Positions 1-12,360 of a stretch of DNA of 25,000 bases are shown here, piece after piece. Under the pieces are notes generated by a model. The model saw only the letters and a program-made list of their open reading frames with translations. It did not search any database and was not told the origin of the DNA. The translations under genes were made by a program, and so were the position numbers. Positions within the stretch are counted from its first letter, which is position 1; each line of letters opens with the position of its first letter. The stretch is from Takakia lepidozioides (taxonomy: Eukaryota; Streptophyta; Takakiopsida; Takakiales; Takakiaceae). The stretch covers positions 1 to 25,000 of the forward strand of contig JAKLZA010000097.1 of the NCBI GenBank assembly GCA_030704615.1, given 5' to 3'.

Positions 1-811
1 AGCAGAAAGATTTAAGCTCACTAAGAACGGTAACTTTTAGTTTTTTGAAGCCTGCTCTAAATTTGCGAGGATCCCTGGGGAATCACCTCAGTAATCGGTC
101 CCACTTGCTTGAGATTCTTCACTTGGGCTTGAAATTGTGGAATGAGGGTATGCTACATTATCTACGAGGTTGTACTTGAGGCCTCACGCTAGCACTGTCA
201 TCAGTACGAGAGAAGTACCAGAGGACCCTGCACCCGAGAGTAAGGAACTCATGACTTCGATATGCCCCCTAGGTTCCACAAATAATCTCCAAAGATTGTT
301 TCCTATCGCGTCAGCAGCCACCAACACAGAAAGACAGATGTCATCTCACTTCAGGTGACCAGTCTAACTTCACCACAGGTCATGACCACAAGCAGGAGGC
401 ATCAGAAGAATACACACGAGGATCCGCATGACAGCATCACTGCTGTTCATCAGTCGAGCGAACCTATTTGTCCTCATCCTTGCCTCCTTCCATACATTCA
501 ACTTCAAGTACGCAAATCCACTATCCTAGCGGTTGGAAAGAGTGCTGGCCGTAGAAACGGCTGGTATGAAAGGGAATCCCAACCGAAACGCATTCCCGTA
601 GGGTTTGGCTTAGTGGAGATTTCTGAACCGCGGCAATACTACAAGGTATCAGACGTTACAGAGGGTGCTGCGCAGTCGCACGTCACTCTTAATTTCTTGG
701 TATCGCTCTCGTAGGATGACCACTCATTCGTGTTGATGTCAACGGTAGACAGACTCCACACAAAAACCCCGACATGCATAAGAAAGCGAAATACACTTCG
801 AAAGCATAGCA

Positions 812-852
812 AGGAAAGAAGTTTACACTAGATATACAGGAAAGAAGTTTAC
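812..852. repeat. 15-bp direct repeat, 26-bp period
   Basis: AGGAAAGAAGTTTAC occurs exactly at 812-826 and again at 838-852. No function is evident. Confidence 0.7.
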
Positions 853-1505
853 CCCCACAAGAGGTACTTCGCACAACTTGCAATGCCAAAGCTATGTAGC
901 GCTCCTAACATACGAAAGAGCGACAAGACTCGCCGCGACGAGCCCGTGACCTGCCCACAAAACTGGGGGTTGTGGATCCAGACAGACTTAATCCAATAAA
1001 AGAAAAAAAAGACTGCGGTCAAATGTGGAAGGTGCATGACAGGGGAGAGGGTTTCAAAACACATAAGAGACTGGAGAGAGGGGGTGGAGGCCATTGCAGC
1101 CAAACCCCGTCCGCAACTTTCCCTGGCGCACACAGCAGGTCGACTGAGGCCGAGTTTAGGGTTTACAGGCCATGAACCGAGCGGCCAAAATTGCTTTAGG
1201 CGCTCGTTGGGATGACGTGGCAGGATGAAACAAAATGTGTGTAAAGTTTTGGCCGCTGAAATCTGCCACATAGGCATCCACGGGTGCCACGTAGGTTGGC
1301 AGTCTTTCATTGATGACTATCTCATCTCCTGCCCTTTCCAGAGAAGCCCTAAGTGACCGGGAGTATTCAGTTTCTCCGGTCGTTCTCTGAAGAGATACGA
1401 GAGAATTGCATTGCAATCTGAACGAGAGTGCTGGGCCGATTGGTGCTTGAGCGCGCAGGATGTCGTTGTGAGTTTTCACGGATCTGAATGGATCGCTTTG
1501 GCAGC

Positions 1506-1678
1506 AGCAAAGGCAGTTCATTGCAGTCGCTTTTATTTGCGGGCAGAGAGAGTGATCCCTTACAGTATTGGCGTTTGCGGCGTATTAGACATCGGTTGTT
1601 TCGAGCCCGGATATGACACAGTAGGATCTGGATTATTGCCTTTTCAGTAGCAAATCCAGTTCATTGTAGTCGCTTTGT
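1506..1678. repeat. Imperfect 30-bp direct repeat pair
   Basis: 1506-1535 and 1649-1678 share AGCAAA..CAGTTCATTG.AGTCGCTTT with a few mismatches, 143 bp apart. They lie in the presumed upstream region of GPI7. No function is evident. Confidence 0.6.
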
Positions 1679-2176
1679 TGAAGGGATAGAAAGGTCGGTT
1701 CCGATTCATGGTTGCGGATTAGAGATTGATTGTGTTCAGATTTGATTTTTCACCGTATTTTAGTTGGTGTAGGATTGTTTACTCTCGTAGCTTCTGTCTG
1801 GCTGCTCCCATTGTGTCTGAGTTTAGTCTGGAGTATTCAGCAAGCGTAGCTAAGTTTTGATGAGCACTGCTCAAATGGTGGTTCGATGGATAAATCTGAA
1901 AAACAATTTAAATTGATAAAGCTATATGGAGATTTTTATCAGCACACGAGCGATACGTCTTGTGGATATCTCTGGTTCCGAACTGGAAGAAACTGCTTGG
2001 TGCCATTATTGGGTAACCGTTTCTTGGACACTCCTGGAGTAATTGCGAAGTCGAATTGCTGAGTGCGGTTTTAAATGGTCGAGCATAATTTTGGCCAGGT
2101 GGAGGAAAGCTTGGATTGCATACTAATGATTCACTGGTTTGACACGGCTCACAGCCTTGTTGTCTTCTTGACATCC

Positions 2177-2193
2177 AGGGTTTAGGGTTTAGG
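2177..2193 (+). promoter_or_regulatory. Telobox-like TTTAGGG repeats upstream of GPI7
   Basis: Two abutting copies of the plant telomere unit (AGGGTTTAGGGTTTAGG) sit about 220 bp before the GPI7 start codon. Teloboxes are common near transcription starts of plant housekeeping genes, so this is a plausible promoter or 5' leader element. A related single unit occurs at 1155-1168. No clear TATA box is seen close by. The regulatory role is inference. Confidence 0.4.
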
Positions 2194-2400
2194 ATGTATA
2201 TTGTTCGTCACAGGTAGATTTGATGTTCATCAAAGTTCAATTCTTCATCAGTAGTATAATATTAGTTGACTGTATGCATTTGTGCACTTTATCCGTGCAA
2301 CAATCTGGGAGCAGTTCTGGATAGTCAATTTACACAAAGATCCTCTCACGGGGTATGTGTGCCATTCTGAAGTAGGTTCATCCTTATCTTTTTGTATGTT

Positions 2401-2410
2401 GCATGCAGTG
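2401..2410 (+). other. Possible 5'-UTR splice acceptor just before the GPI7 start
   Basis: The bases before the ATG at 2411 read GCATGCAG followed by TG, an acceptor-like sequence preceded by a T-rich tract (TTATCTTTTTGTATG). This fits an intron in the 5' leader with the coding exon starting just ahead of the ATG. An in-frame upstream ATG at 2282 would add 43 residues with no family resemblance, so I prefer 2411. Confidence 0.35.
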
Positions 2411-5400
2411 ATGGCGTCTGCATGTGCCAAAGCTTTGGCTTTCCTTATTCTGGGCGTAGTGCTGCAGCTAATGGGTCTTGTGCTCTTTGTCTTGGGATTT
2501 TTCCCTGTGAAACCTGCACTCACTGGCATCAGGTATTCTGGTGCAAGAATAACGGTTGTGCCAAATCTGTGATTCTTTCTCCAACAGACTCTTTTCACAG
2601 CACATAAACAATTCCTCCTCTCTCTTCTCTCCATCATATAGGTATTCTTTTGCAAATGAGGAATCTGTGTCTTTTGTTGCACTGGTTGAAGAAGCTGCCA
2701 TGTTCAGGTTTTCCTTCTCATTCTTGCCTGGTTGGTCCAACTAAGAAATCGTGGCTTTGCTTGCAGTGATATTCAAAGTATGCAACCTGGCTGTCACATA
2801 AGTAACTGCAATGCAAAAGGCTCTTCCTCACCCGTTCAATCACAGACTTCTTATCAAGTTGGTCCTTTCTCCCATTTCAGTTCTTGGATATGGAGCATTA
2901 GAACGGTTGTCGACATTTTTACTCAGTGCTCCTTTACGTATGTTGCTGATGTTGTTCTTCATCTGCCTCTAGCTGCAGGTATGAATGGTTATTCCAGATG
3001 GCTTTGTAATTCTTGCTCAATTGTACTTAAAAACCAAAAGTGTAATAGTAAGTTCAGCATCTGAGTTGCATCTTTCACTCACAATTGTCAGGAAGCTTTT
3101 GGAGTACCTCCACAGTTCGATCGACTCATCATCATGGTAACTTTATGTACATAATTTAAAAACTCCCTCCACAAGTGGCATGTTTATGTTATCATTAGTT
3201 CACTGGCTGTATGGTTGTCGAGCCCGAACATTGTTTACCGGGTTCGAGAAATTTCTGGCAGCCTCAAAGTTATCTCTGCCTTTTGCTCTGATTGGGTGCC
3301 AAAGTGGCTGGGTTTGGCCTGGTGAGATATCCTTGTTCATCTCTCAATTGGGAGTTGTGAAAACTTTCTGGTCTGATACAAGTGATGATGAATGTGGGTC
3401 TTGATATTTCCAGTAATTTCCAAATTAGTCAGAATATGACGGTACCTTACCATATGTTCATCTCATGCAGTTCTGCACTTCTAAAGTAAATTAGTTTACT
3501 CTCTGTTCAATGTTCTCATCATGTGTGGCAGCGAAACAGGTGGTGGATGGTCTGCCTGCAGAGTTTTTACTAGGCAGGGGAGGTCAACCACCGTCGTTGG
3601 AGATTGTGACTGCCATGCCTTATGTACAAGGCCTTCTGTCTGGTGGGATGGCATTTGGATACCATGCAAAAGCTGCACCCCCCACTGTGACCATGCCTCG
3701 ACTCAAGGTGCATATACCCTCGACTCTGAGTCACATACCGTCTGGACTAAAAATCCTGCCAGCTCTTAATCATGCCCCCATTGGAGAAGTTGATTGTAGG
3801 GCTATGATGGCACTGTCTCAAGTCCTACGCCTTGTTTCTCATGGTCAGAGTAAACCTATGTGCTCCCTGAGTCCTTTTGTTTGTCTGTAACGAGGTCCAC
3901 ATTGGCATGCAGGCTCTGACATCTGGAGCCATAGCTGGGTTTCTGGACGTGGCTTTTAACTTCAATACACAGGCCCTACTTGAAGATAATCTCATTGGTA
4001 AGGGAAACTGGAATTATTGATCAGAGCTCTATGTATGTCTCCATGAATTCATGTCATGATCATAGCATGCTTATTCAATGATTTTCCGTGTGGTTGCAAA
4101 TAGCTCATTGCAAATGCAAAATAAAGCTAATCATTGGTAAACCAATAAGAAGGACACTCGGTAACTTTGCTCTCCTTACCTCAAGCAAACATACAAACGC
4201 CGAAACATTCATTTACGTCCAACCAAAAATTATATGTTGCCATTCATCTGCAGAAGGAACTGAGCAAGATTACATCAAGGTATGTCCACTGATAAAGTTT
4301 TCGAGCAAATGACATATGCCCAGTCATATGCCCAGTTCTAGCCCAGGATTAAGATGATTGACGACAAGTTTTCAAAGACGATGTATTTGAAGTGTCAGGT
4401 GGTCTCTTAGTTGCCTTTCCCCAGAATAATTGTTGTACCCCAATTTACTCATTGCCGACTCCGTAATTTGTGGTCTATATGGAAGAGCCTAGACATGAAT
4501 TGTGTCCAGACTCTTCAACAGAAATTACAAGGTTGCTGGCTATGTGTCATGGACTAGGCCAGCTTGCGAGGGCAGGGTGGCGAATGGTTATGCTGGGAGA
4601 TGAAACATGGCTGCGGCTTTTCCCCAACACCTTCATGCGCCATGATGGGGTTAGCAGCTTTTATGTAAGGCATGCATCTTCAGTTTTGAAGTCCCTTCAG
4701 CTCATATCATGATCTTAGTAGCGATTAACAGATTTCACAGTGGATTTTGTTTTTGGCCTGCAATTACCAAGTAACCTGGTGTGTGCTTATGGTCCTGCAT
4801 ACAGTCCTTGCAAGTATCCAGAAGTTTATGTTTTTCATGTGAATGTCACCTTCAGGTGAAAGACACAGCAGAAGTCGACCACAATGTTACTCGCCATTTG
4901 GATACTGAGCTGGCAGCTACTGACTGGGATCTCATGGTACTGATGGCTTCACTTGTTGCTGCTCGTCGAATGTTACTCAAGAGTTTATGTAGGCTTGTGG
5001 CCAACTGAACATGCCAAGATGGGGGGAGGAACAAAAGAGGGAAAGGGAGAAGGGGAAGGGGTATTGCAGAGCACCGATATGGCAGGGGGTTACCTAGTGC
5101 AGCTAATGTTGATATGCACCAATTGTTGTAACTCAGGGGTCTATTTGGTGCTGATCCTGGGACAAATGTCTGCTAAGAACCAGTAACAGGATGTACTCTT
5201 GCTTGGTGCAGGTCCTTCACTATCTGGGTTTGGATCATGTGGGGCATCTTGGAGGCCGGAGTAGGTGAGAGGATTCTCCAAACTTACTGGGATGGTGGAG
5301 TCAACAATAGCTGGTATAGTATTGTGGGCTGCTTTGGCTGCCAAAACCTTTGCTTGATCTTGTAACATGGGAGCGCCAGACTCAATGGAACAGGTTCTAA

Positions 5401-8400
5401 GTCTGTAAGAGGTTGAGCTGAGCATTATCACAAGAAGCATAACTGACCAATTTTTTGGCTTCAACTGGACCAACTTTATGCTGCCGATATAGTGTGTTAT
5501 GGATGGAGTGCCTGTTTGAAGTAGGAGCTTAGTAACAGCTTTGCTTCCACCAGGCTTGAGTTGAAGGATGGCTCTTACAGTGTAACTCTATCTGTAAGTG
5601 GTCCACATGGCTTTGGTACAGAGATAGATTTCAGTTCATATGTGAATGTGTGGTTTCGCTAGCTCATTGATGGCCCCGAAGTTGAAGGAGATGGATGCGG
5701 TTATTGAAAGGATCCACAGGTCCTTACTTGCCAACCCAACAGGACGCCACACGCTAATGGTTCGTGTCTTCTTTTCTCTGTAGGCTTAGCCCACATGTTG
5801 TGAGACTATGAGTGTGGATGTTATAGATGTGTAAGGTTTAGCTTCTCCTTTCTCAAGCAAGATTTAGCCAACAATTGTGGATGCAAGATCAATGTCATGA
5901 AAGAATGTAGTGTGTATGCAGTCTTAGCTAGTAAGTTCTGCTGCTCTTATGCTCTGGAGTGTGTTGTGACTTGCGGAGATCTATTGCAAGGTACCATGGT
6001 ACAGCCAATGGTCATTTAGAGTTGTTTGGAAATAAAAGCATCTGTGTGGCAGATGGTGGCAAGTGATCATGGCATGACAGATGCAGGCAACCATGGTGGT
6101 GCCTCCTATCAGGAGACTGATGCACTGGCTATGTTTATAGCCAAGACAATGGATGCTGGCCCCTCCCTTGACCTGCCTGCAGGGATCCCTGTTTCAACTC
6201 CTGCTGGAGGGTCCGCTTTTCAGGTTGCCTTCTCTTAACATCTTGTGGAAAGGATGGGACTTTGACACCACTGTCTCTGGGTTAATGAACTTCTATACTT
6301 TTGGTGAGCCAACCTGTCTTGAATATTGCAATGCCTTCATTCCCACTTTGAGAATGTAAGAAGCTAAGAAGAAGCACAAGGTTTTGAATCTAGGGTCAAA
6401 AGGTGTATTAGGAGAAAGCAGCAGCCTAGTGAAAATTGTTTTCATGCCCTTGACTCTTTCGCTATCATGATTGTAGTGTGGATGAGTGAAATGCAGAAGC
6501 TTACTAGTGCAAAATGTGGATGTAGGTGGATGTGGTACCGACTTTATCACTCCTACTGGGTGTGCCAATTCCAAAGAATAGCGTGGGGATTCTGCTACCA
6601 CGACTCTTTCGTGCCCTTCCTCGTTAGTATTGTCCTCTCACTGGTTCTCATACTCCCTTTTGGTTGCGCCTACTTTTGTAATGCAAGTCAAACACACTGG
6701 ATTTTTCACACGGAACCATAAAGAATGCAGGTGGAGTTTCTCATGGACTAAAGTGGGTTGTTTTGCCCCAGACAGTAGTGAATGTAGGATCTGGTAGAGA
6801 TTCATCCAAGAAAGGAAGCTATGAGTGTTTTACCAGTGGTCCTGTTTGTCACAGCCAAGGAGCACCTGAGGGCACTGGAGTTGAATGCATGGCAGATCTT
6901 TCGATTGTTACATGTGCGATCTCCTGGATCCTTCTGTATCACTAGTCTATGTTCAATCTGTCCAGGTGAAATGAGCAGGGTGGGTCTCGAGGTGTGCAAT
7001 ACTGGTGGGCAGGGAATGACAGAGGGAATCATAGGTTCTGTGCTCTCTTTAGGCAGGCTATGGAGTTGCATCATTCCTGGAGTAAGCAATCTCCTCATCA
7101 GTAAGCTTTCTACACACCACTCCATGTCTCTTTGGATATTCAATTTTGTGATTGCCTACAGAGTTTCCCTCCTCTTCTGAAGACGCCTGTTGGTAGCCTG
7201 AATGTTCTTGGTGGTAGGGAAGGCTGGTTGGTAAGTTCTTTTGTAATCAGGAGGAGGGCCTTTGTTTGTCAATCTTTTTTCCTTCAGTCCTTTTAGTCAA
7301 CTGAATGGGAGTTCAACTGTGGCTGTGTTGTCCGTGAGTGGCCATTGGTCAGGTATTGCTCGCCCTTGAGCTCAGAAAAGGGAAATGACCCTGCAGAAGG
7401 ACTGTAGTTCAAACCACCCTAAGCTATTCTTGATGTTGGATTGTCACTGGTAAATGTTGCTTGTTTTGCTAACATGATGTACTTGATTGAATTTTGTATA
7501 ATTTACAGGAGTGAGGAAGAGAACCTATCTCAATTTGAAACTGTTAGGGAAGCCTATCTCCAGTTTCTGAAGCCCACCTCAGAATGGCTAGCCAGGGGCA
7601 CAACCAAGGTTTGTCTGTTCTCTTCAAATGCTGTTGCATGTACCAGATGGCCCGCTTGAAAGAGCTGCATGCTCATTCCATCATGTGCAATGACAAACAG
7701 CCACATGCTCATCCTATCTAAAGGACAAAGTCCCAAAGATCCAGACCCCACCCTTGTGTACACAGTGAGCATGCTCTTTGGAGAGTGTCTGAATCCTTGG
7801 CATAGAATGAGCACCCTTGCATGGAATGAGCATGTAGCTCTTTTTTGCGGCTATATGTTTTGACTCCAAATGGTTGAATGTTCTGTCCTTGGCCATTCAT
7901 AGATTGGTTGTGCTCATGGGAATTGGTAGGTGTATCCAGGTGTTTAAACAGGATTACAAGAATCACCATATGAATCTATTTGTAGCTTTGTGTGCGTGTC
8001 ACATGTGTTGCAGAAATGTCTCCTGTTTCTCGTTGCCGGTGGGAGTCTCATGCTATTGTCGACCATAAACCTGATTTGGGTGTGGTTCCATATCTGCAAG
8101 GGTGACTCTGTTGTGACACAAGTAGCTCGATCTAGCCCTCCCAGATCAATGAAACCACATGGCTTCCTACTCGAGGAGTTGATAGCTGTGGGAGGTGTTT
8201 GCATCCATGCGGCTACCCTGGCATCATCTTCATTTGTGGAGGAAGAACAGTATACGTGGCATTTTTTGGTTTCTACTCTCTCAATTGCTCTTATTCGCCA
8301 CTCATTACAACCAAAAGACTATATCCATGCCACAAGTCTGTGGCACTTGTGGGGTGTGCAACCATTTTCTGATCAGCTACATAGGCAAGAAGAGGCATAC

Positions 8401-10516
8401 AGGTTGCATCAGCTCAGATATCTGTCACCAGAAGCCATCTGTTGTACTGATGGCAAGGTATCTGTGGCCTGTTCCTCAGGAGCACATACTTTACCACAAG
8501 TTGTAGCTGTAGCTGTGGTGCTATTTATTGGAAGACTTTTACGGGGTTGGCATCGAAGTGGGGTGAATTGGTCACACTTACCAGATATTGCGAAGTGGCT
8601 GGAGGATTCCGATGTAGCATTTTCCATGATCATTCAAGTTGTCTCACTTACTGTTGTTACCTCTGTCAGCTTTATACTAACTCTTCTACCAGCACCTAGA
8701 CAGCTTCTACGTCGCGCTCTTGTAGTCTGTATGGGCTTATCTGCCTTATTCATCCTCATATATGTCAGGTCAACATCCAATGGCAGAACATCCGCACTAG
8801 ATATTTTACCAACCTACTACGCACGAGCTGTGTTTATGGTTCTTGGTATGACGGCTATGGTGGCATTTCTTGGTTTTCCATGGGTTGTTCCTTTGACCCT
8901 TCAAGAGACCAACTTAATGTCTGAAAAGGTCAGTTTGATCTCGGAAGCAGACAGGAGTGGCTCTTCCCGGTGTCAAGGTGAACAAGGTCATGAGGACTTT
9001 GCTTTAGAGGCTGCGGTTCAGTCAGCCATGGATTCAATAGGGAGGGTTTTTGTCTCATGTTGGTGCTTGCTACAACTACTGCTCCAGCAGTCAGTGAATA
9101 CCGTACCTGTAGCCCTGCTGCTGCTGCAGCTTCTTGCCATGGCGACATTTTTCCGTCAAAGGGGTATGCAACACAGCCATTGGCTATCGGTACCAATCAA
9201 ATCTCTCTCTCATGCCAAAATCAGTGGAAAAGTTTGAACCATGTAGGGACAAATTGGAGGAGAAATTTTCATAAAAGGAAAGGTCGTAGTGGTCTAGGAG
9301 CTCTTCTTTGTAGACTGAAGCATTTTTGTCGTTTTCATCCCCACGAAAAAGTGGATTCTATTTGCAAGGTCCAAGAGGCCTGACAAGGTAATAATTTGTT
9401 TCGGACTGGCTTCAAGTTTGCTCTATGGCTATTTTGCCTAGTGTGGTGATTGCAAAAGCTTATTGGTAACAGTCCTGAGGTGTGAAGTAGCATTAAGTGG
9501 CAGTGCTTCCAGCTCAAATTTCAAGGCTCCACATTGAGGAAGTCTTTTTCAGGTCAAATTGATGTGCAGGTCTTGACACTATATTGGATGGGAGCATCTG
9601 GCCATTTTGGGCTGGGAAACAGCAATACTCTGGCGACGGTTGATGTAGCGGGTGCATACATTGTGGGTCTCTCTGCCCTTATCATCTCAAGTAGAATTTG
9701 TCCAATATTCCTCAAGCCACAGGACTAATTCATTATGATGGATAATTGTATTCTGAGGTGCTGCATGAATTTGTAAGAGCTTCCCTCCCTTTTGATGAGA
9801 AAGAAGGGCTATTGTTTGCAGGGCTTGTCATCCCATTCAACTGTGCTTTCAGGCCTGCTGGCGTTCATCATCACCTATGCATCTCCTTTTCTCTTCATGC
9901 TGGGAATGCTACTGCTTTCTTGTCCCCTTCCTAAAGCGATTTCAAAGAAAGTCGATATTCGAGGGCCAAATGTCTTTGAACAATGGCGCGTTGAGGCACT
10001 AACTGTTCCATGCATTTTGCCTATGGCTGTGAACGGGGTGATCTTGGCGGCATTCACAGGCATCCTTACTCTCATGCAAAACCATTTATTTGTTTGGAGT
10101 GTCTTCTCCCCCAAGTAAGTCTTCAGAGCACCCTGGCACATTCAACTTGGCAATTTGTCGTCCCTCTCATGTGGCTTTTCCAAGCCCATATGTTCACCAG
10201 AGATTGGTACTCCAAGAGGGTTTCCAAACACGCAATAGGATCCCCTGGTCTCATGACTAGAATTGTTAGGATCCTAGCATGGCTCTCTTGCTCGGTTCTC
10301 TTGATAATCGAGACTCCCAGATACAGGTCAAGAATAATCTTTTCAATGATTGGTTGCAACAGGTACTTGTATGTGTGTGGAGCCACCATCTGCACTTCTG
10401 TTGGAGCTTTCATCTTTGCTATCACAGGAGTTTATTCCAGCTTTGTGATTCGGCAGAGAGCTCGTTGGATCAGGGTGGTGGCAAATGCTGGCAACAAAAT
10501 AGAAAAGACGTCCTGA
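2411..10516 (+). CDS. GPI7: GPI ethanolamine phosphate transferase 2 (GPI7/PIG-G family), 18 exons
   Basis: Multi-exon gene for the ER membrane enzyme that transfers ethanolamine phosphate to the second mannose of the GPI anchor (family knowledge). Exons I read: 2411-2532, 2767-2905, 3092-3136, 3540-3707, 3913-3997, 4558-4664, 4856-4936, 5212-5264, 5663-5759, 6053-6223, 6526-6622, 6855-6935, 7013-7100, 7509-7608, 8014-9189, 9570-9662, 9822-10114, 10363-10516. All junctions are GT..AG, the phases agree, and the total is 3150 nt (about 1049 residues plus stop). The N-terminus has one membrane segment ending FFPVKP. The lumenal alkaline-phosphatase-like domain shows VVDGLPAEF (~residue 103), APPTVTMPR with the candidate Thr nucleophile, DETW, LDHVGH and SDHGM metal ligands (~303-305). 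The C-terminal half is polytopic, with GWHRSGVNWSHLPD and GNSNTLATVDVAGAY. The start was chosen because family proteins begin just before the first membrane segment. Less certain ends: exon 2 (2905), exon 11 (6610 or 6622), exon 12 (6935 or 6965). Confidence 0.93.
7652..7850. mobile_element. MITE-like foldback element inside GPI7 intron 14
   Basis: Two 29-nt arms (7652-7680 and 7822-7850) are inverted copies matching at 25 of 29 positions; the inner 21 nt (around AGAGCTGCATGCTCATTCCA) have one mismatch. The 199-bp unit lies wholly in the intron between exons 7509-7608 and 8014-9189. The interior repeats further ATGCTCAT and ATGAGCA motifs, so the whole unit could fold on itself. I see no coding capacity and no clear target-site duplication, so the superfamily is unassigned. 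Confidence 0.6.
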
Positions 10517-10589
10517 CAGCTCATCCCAAATGTGCTAGGGTTGGCATATCTGATTGTGGAAGGGGTTCAACACAAAAGAAAAGAACATT

Positions 10590-10727
10590 GTTGTTGGAGC
10601 TTTCATCGTTGCCATCACTGGAGTTTATTTGACTATTGGGGTTGTGATTTTGCAGTGGGCTTGCCAAGGGAAGCCAGAAGAGCCCAGACAGTATCATTCC
10701 TTTCCTCACATTTCGATGATAAATTAG
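10590..10727 (+). repeat. Diverged duplicate of part of the last GPI7 exon
   Basis: Bases 10592-10655 resemble 10399-10456 of the final GPI7 exon: both carry TGTTGGAGCTTTCATC, GCCATCACTGGAGTTTAT or a near match, and GTGATT...CAG, with a 6-nt length difference. In the same amino-acid frame the copy reads VGAFIVAITGVYLTIGVVIL, a membrane-like stretch, and stays open from 10593 to a TAG at 10725-10727. It lies beyond the gene's TGA at 10514-10516, so it is either 3'-UTR debris from a tandem exon duplication or an alternative terminal exon. I see no strong splice acceptor directly upstream. Confidence 0.6.
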
Positions 10728-11280
10728 GGCCTAACATGTATGGTCCAGCGGGTGTGAAGCGGGTGCAACTACACAAGTTTGAATATCGACTTTTTATCTC
10801 AGCGTGTGAGGTTTCTTTCACCTGCGTTAACTGACCGAAACCAAGCGACCATCCGGTCCTCGCCAGGTCTTGTGACATGAGCATGCCCCAATTTGCAGCC
10901 ACAGCAGCGAAGCAAATCACACGTGACGCAACAGAATGCCAAGCCTGCAGGGCAATTCACCGATGCTTATGCAGTCATCCTTTTGCTCCTGTGGACTCCT
11001 TGTAAACAGCGTTTTTTTTATTGGCGATTTTTCGCCATTTGGCCACCTAAAAATCCCCTTGGCGAATGAAACAAAGGGAAAAATACGGCCAAATAATTTC
11101 TCCAAAAGCTGGGCGGTCTCGAAAAGGTCCTCGTCCGGACCCGCGGGGGCAGCACAGATTGTCGCCAGGTGGGCCCCATGCAGGATGATCTGATGGGCCA
11201 GATGAATCTCCTCTCTTGCCCTATGCGCTGGTAAAGCTTTGAGCTTTGAGTCTGCAGTTGTGGTTTTCACATAAGTAAGA
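10728..11280. other. Intergenic DNA downstream of GPI7
   Basis: I recognise no gene here. The longest frame (minus, 10917-11306) has no family resemblance. The part from about 11000 to 11100 pairs as a diverged inverted repeat with 12700-12800 and contains a short palindrome, GGCGATTTTTCGCC, at 11022-11035. Confidence 0.4.
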
Positions 11281-11626
11281 AAGAGTTCATCTATTATGGC
11301 TTTCAACTAGTGGTAATGGGCACATACCACCTCAGAAGTGGTTCTGGATTCAATCCACAGATTGGTGTCACAAAGGTGTCCACCTTCCTAGCAGAAGGCA
11401 CTAACCCTTTGGGGTGAAGAGACACCATAATTTATCCGTCAAATATTTAATATATTTATTTTTTGGCTTCAAACTATTTCTGTACTTTTTTAATACATTT
11501 ATTTAGTATTCTGTACTTCGCCTTCTATTGCTCCTCATCATCCATTTGATTCGCACAATACCCCAAGAATGGAAATACTTGTAGCCTACCAATCAGCGTT
11601 TCTTTTAAGGTATTTACATTGTAGCA

Positions 11627-11686
11627 CAAGTGGCATCCATTAGAACCTTAGAGGACCAAGTGGCATCCATTAGAACCTTAGAGGAC
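11627..11686. repeat. Two exact tandem copies of a 30-bp unit
   Basis: 11627-11656 and 11657-11686 are identical units starting CAAGTGGCATCCATTAGAAC. This is a recent local duplication in AT-rich intergenic DNA, with no coding role seen. Confidence 0.85.
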
Positions 11687-12360
11687 CATGTCCGGCGCTT
11701 GTACAAAATGCGTAGTGGAATTGGCTGGCGATAATATGAGATTTTGAATGGGTATTGGGCGAATGAACCTAAAACCTAGTAGACTTGTTGAGGCGAATAA
11801 CCCAGAATTGACATAGCAAATTGGAGGGTTTAGGCATCATTGGAGACTAGGCAGAAATTATGCCAAACACCACCAAAAAAATTTAAACCACCATTCATGC
11901 TTATATTGCATTTCAGTCAATCTACACTAAGTGGCATATTTGAACCCTGGCCCAAAAAGACCCTGCCTAATGCTACATGGCACATAGATAAGAAGTATCA
12001 ATGTTTGCAAGGCTCTTGGAAATACAAATAAAAGTACCAAGTAACTTGGCTCACAAAGCTTGTAAACAGTAATGAAGATTATATGTCACTATGTTTAGTT
12101 TTGTGTTTTATGGGAGGAAAAAAATGAAAGAAGGAAGATGTGTGTTTTAGGTTTTTTTTTTTTTAGGTCCTAAACTTGCTGACATGTGTCCTTTCATCCC
12201 AAAAACAATGAATAAATGACATTCTCATTCCGTTTTTGTAACCCTATGCCACCCTTTTGATTATCCTCCTCCTCTGCAGTCACCCTTTTGCCCTCCTCCG
12301 CGGCCACCTTTTTCATATTTAGGAACTTTATCATCCAAACCAGGTTGCTATAAAAAAAAA
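11687..12360. other. AT-rich intergenic stretch, nothing recognised
   Basis: The longest frame is 63 codons (11840-12031), with no family resemblance. Homopolymer T and A runs near 12150 and 12350 are the only notable features. Confidence 0.4.

Larger units (their letters stand above)
1..2176. other. Upstream intergenic DNA, no recognisable gene
   Basis: Short open frames exist on both strands, the longest being a 153-codon minus frame at 849-1310, but none resembles a known family or shows membrane, metal-binding or other motif patterns. The stretch contains two short direct-repeat pairs, listed separately. It presumably includes the promoter side of the GPI7 gene. Confidence 0.5.

Noticed and set aside
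849-1521. Overlapping minus-strand frames of 121-153 codons
   Set aside because: No family resemblance or splice context was seen; they overlap in different frames and look like chance openings in GC-richer DNA.
10917-11306. 129-codon minus-strand frame downstream of GPI7
   Set aside because: It overlaps the diverged inverted repeat and shows no recognisable motif, so chance is the simpler explanation.
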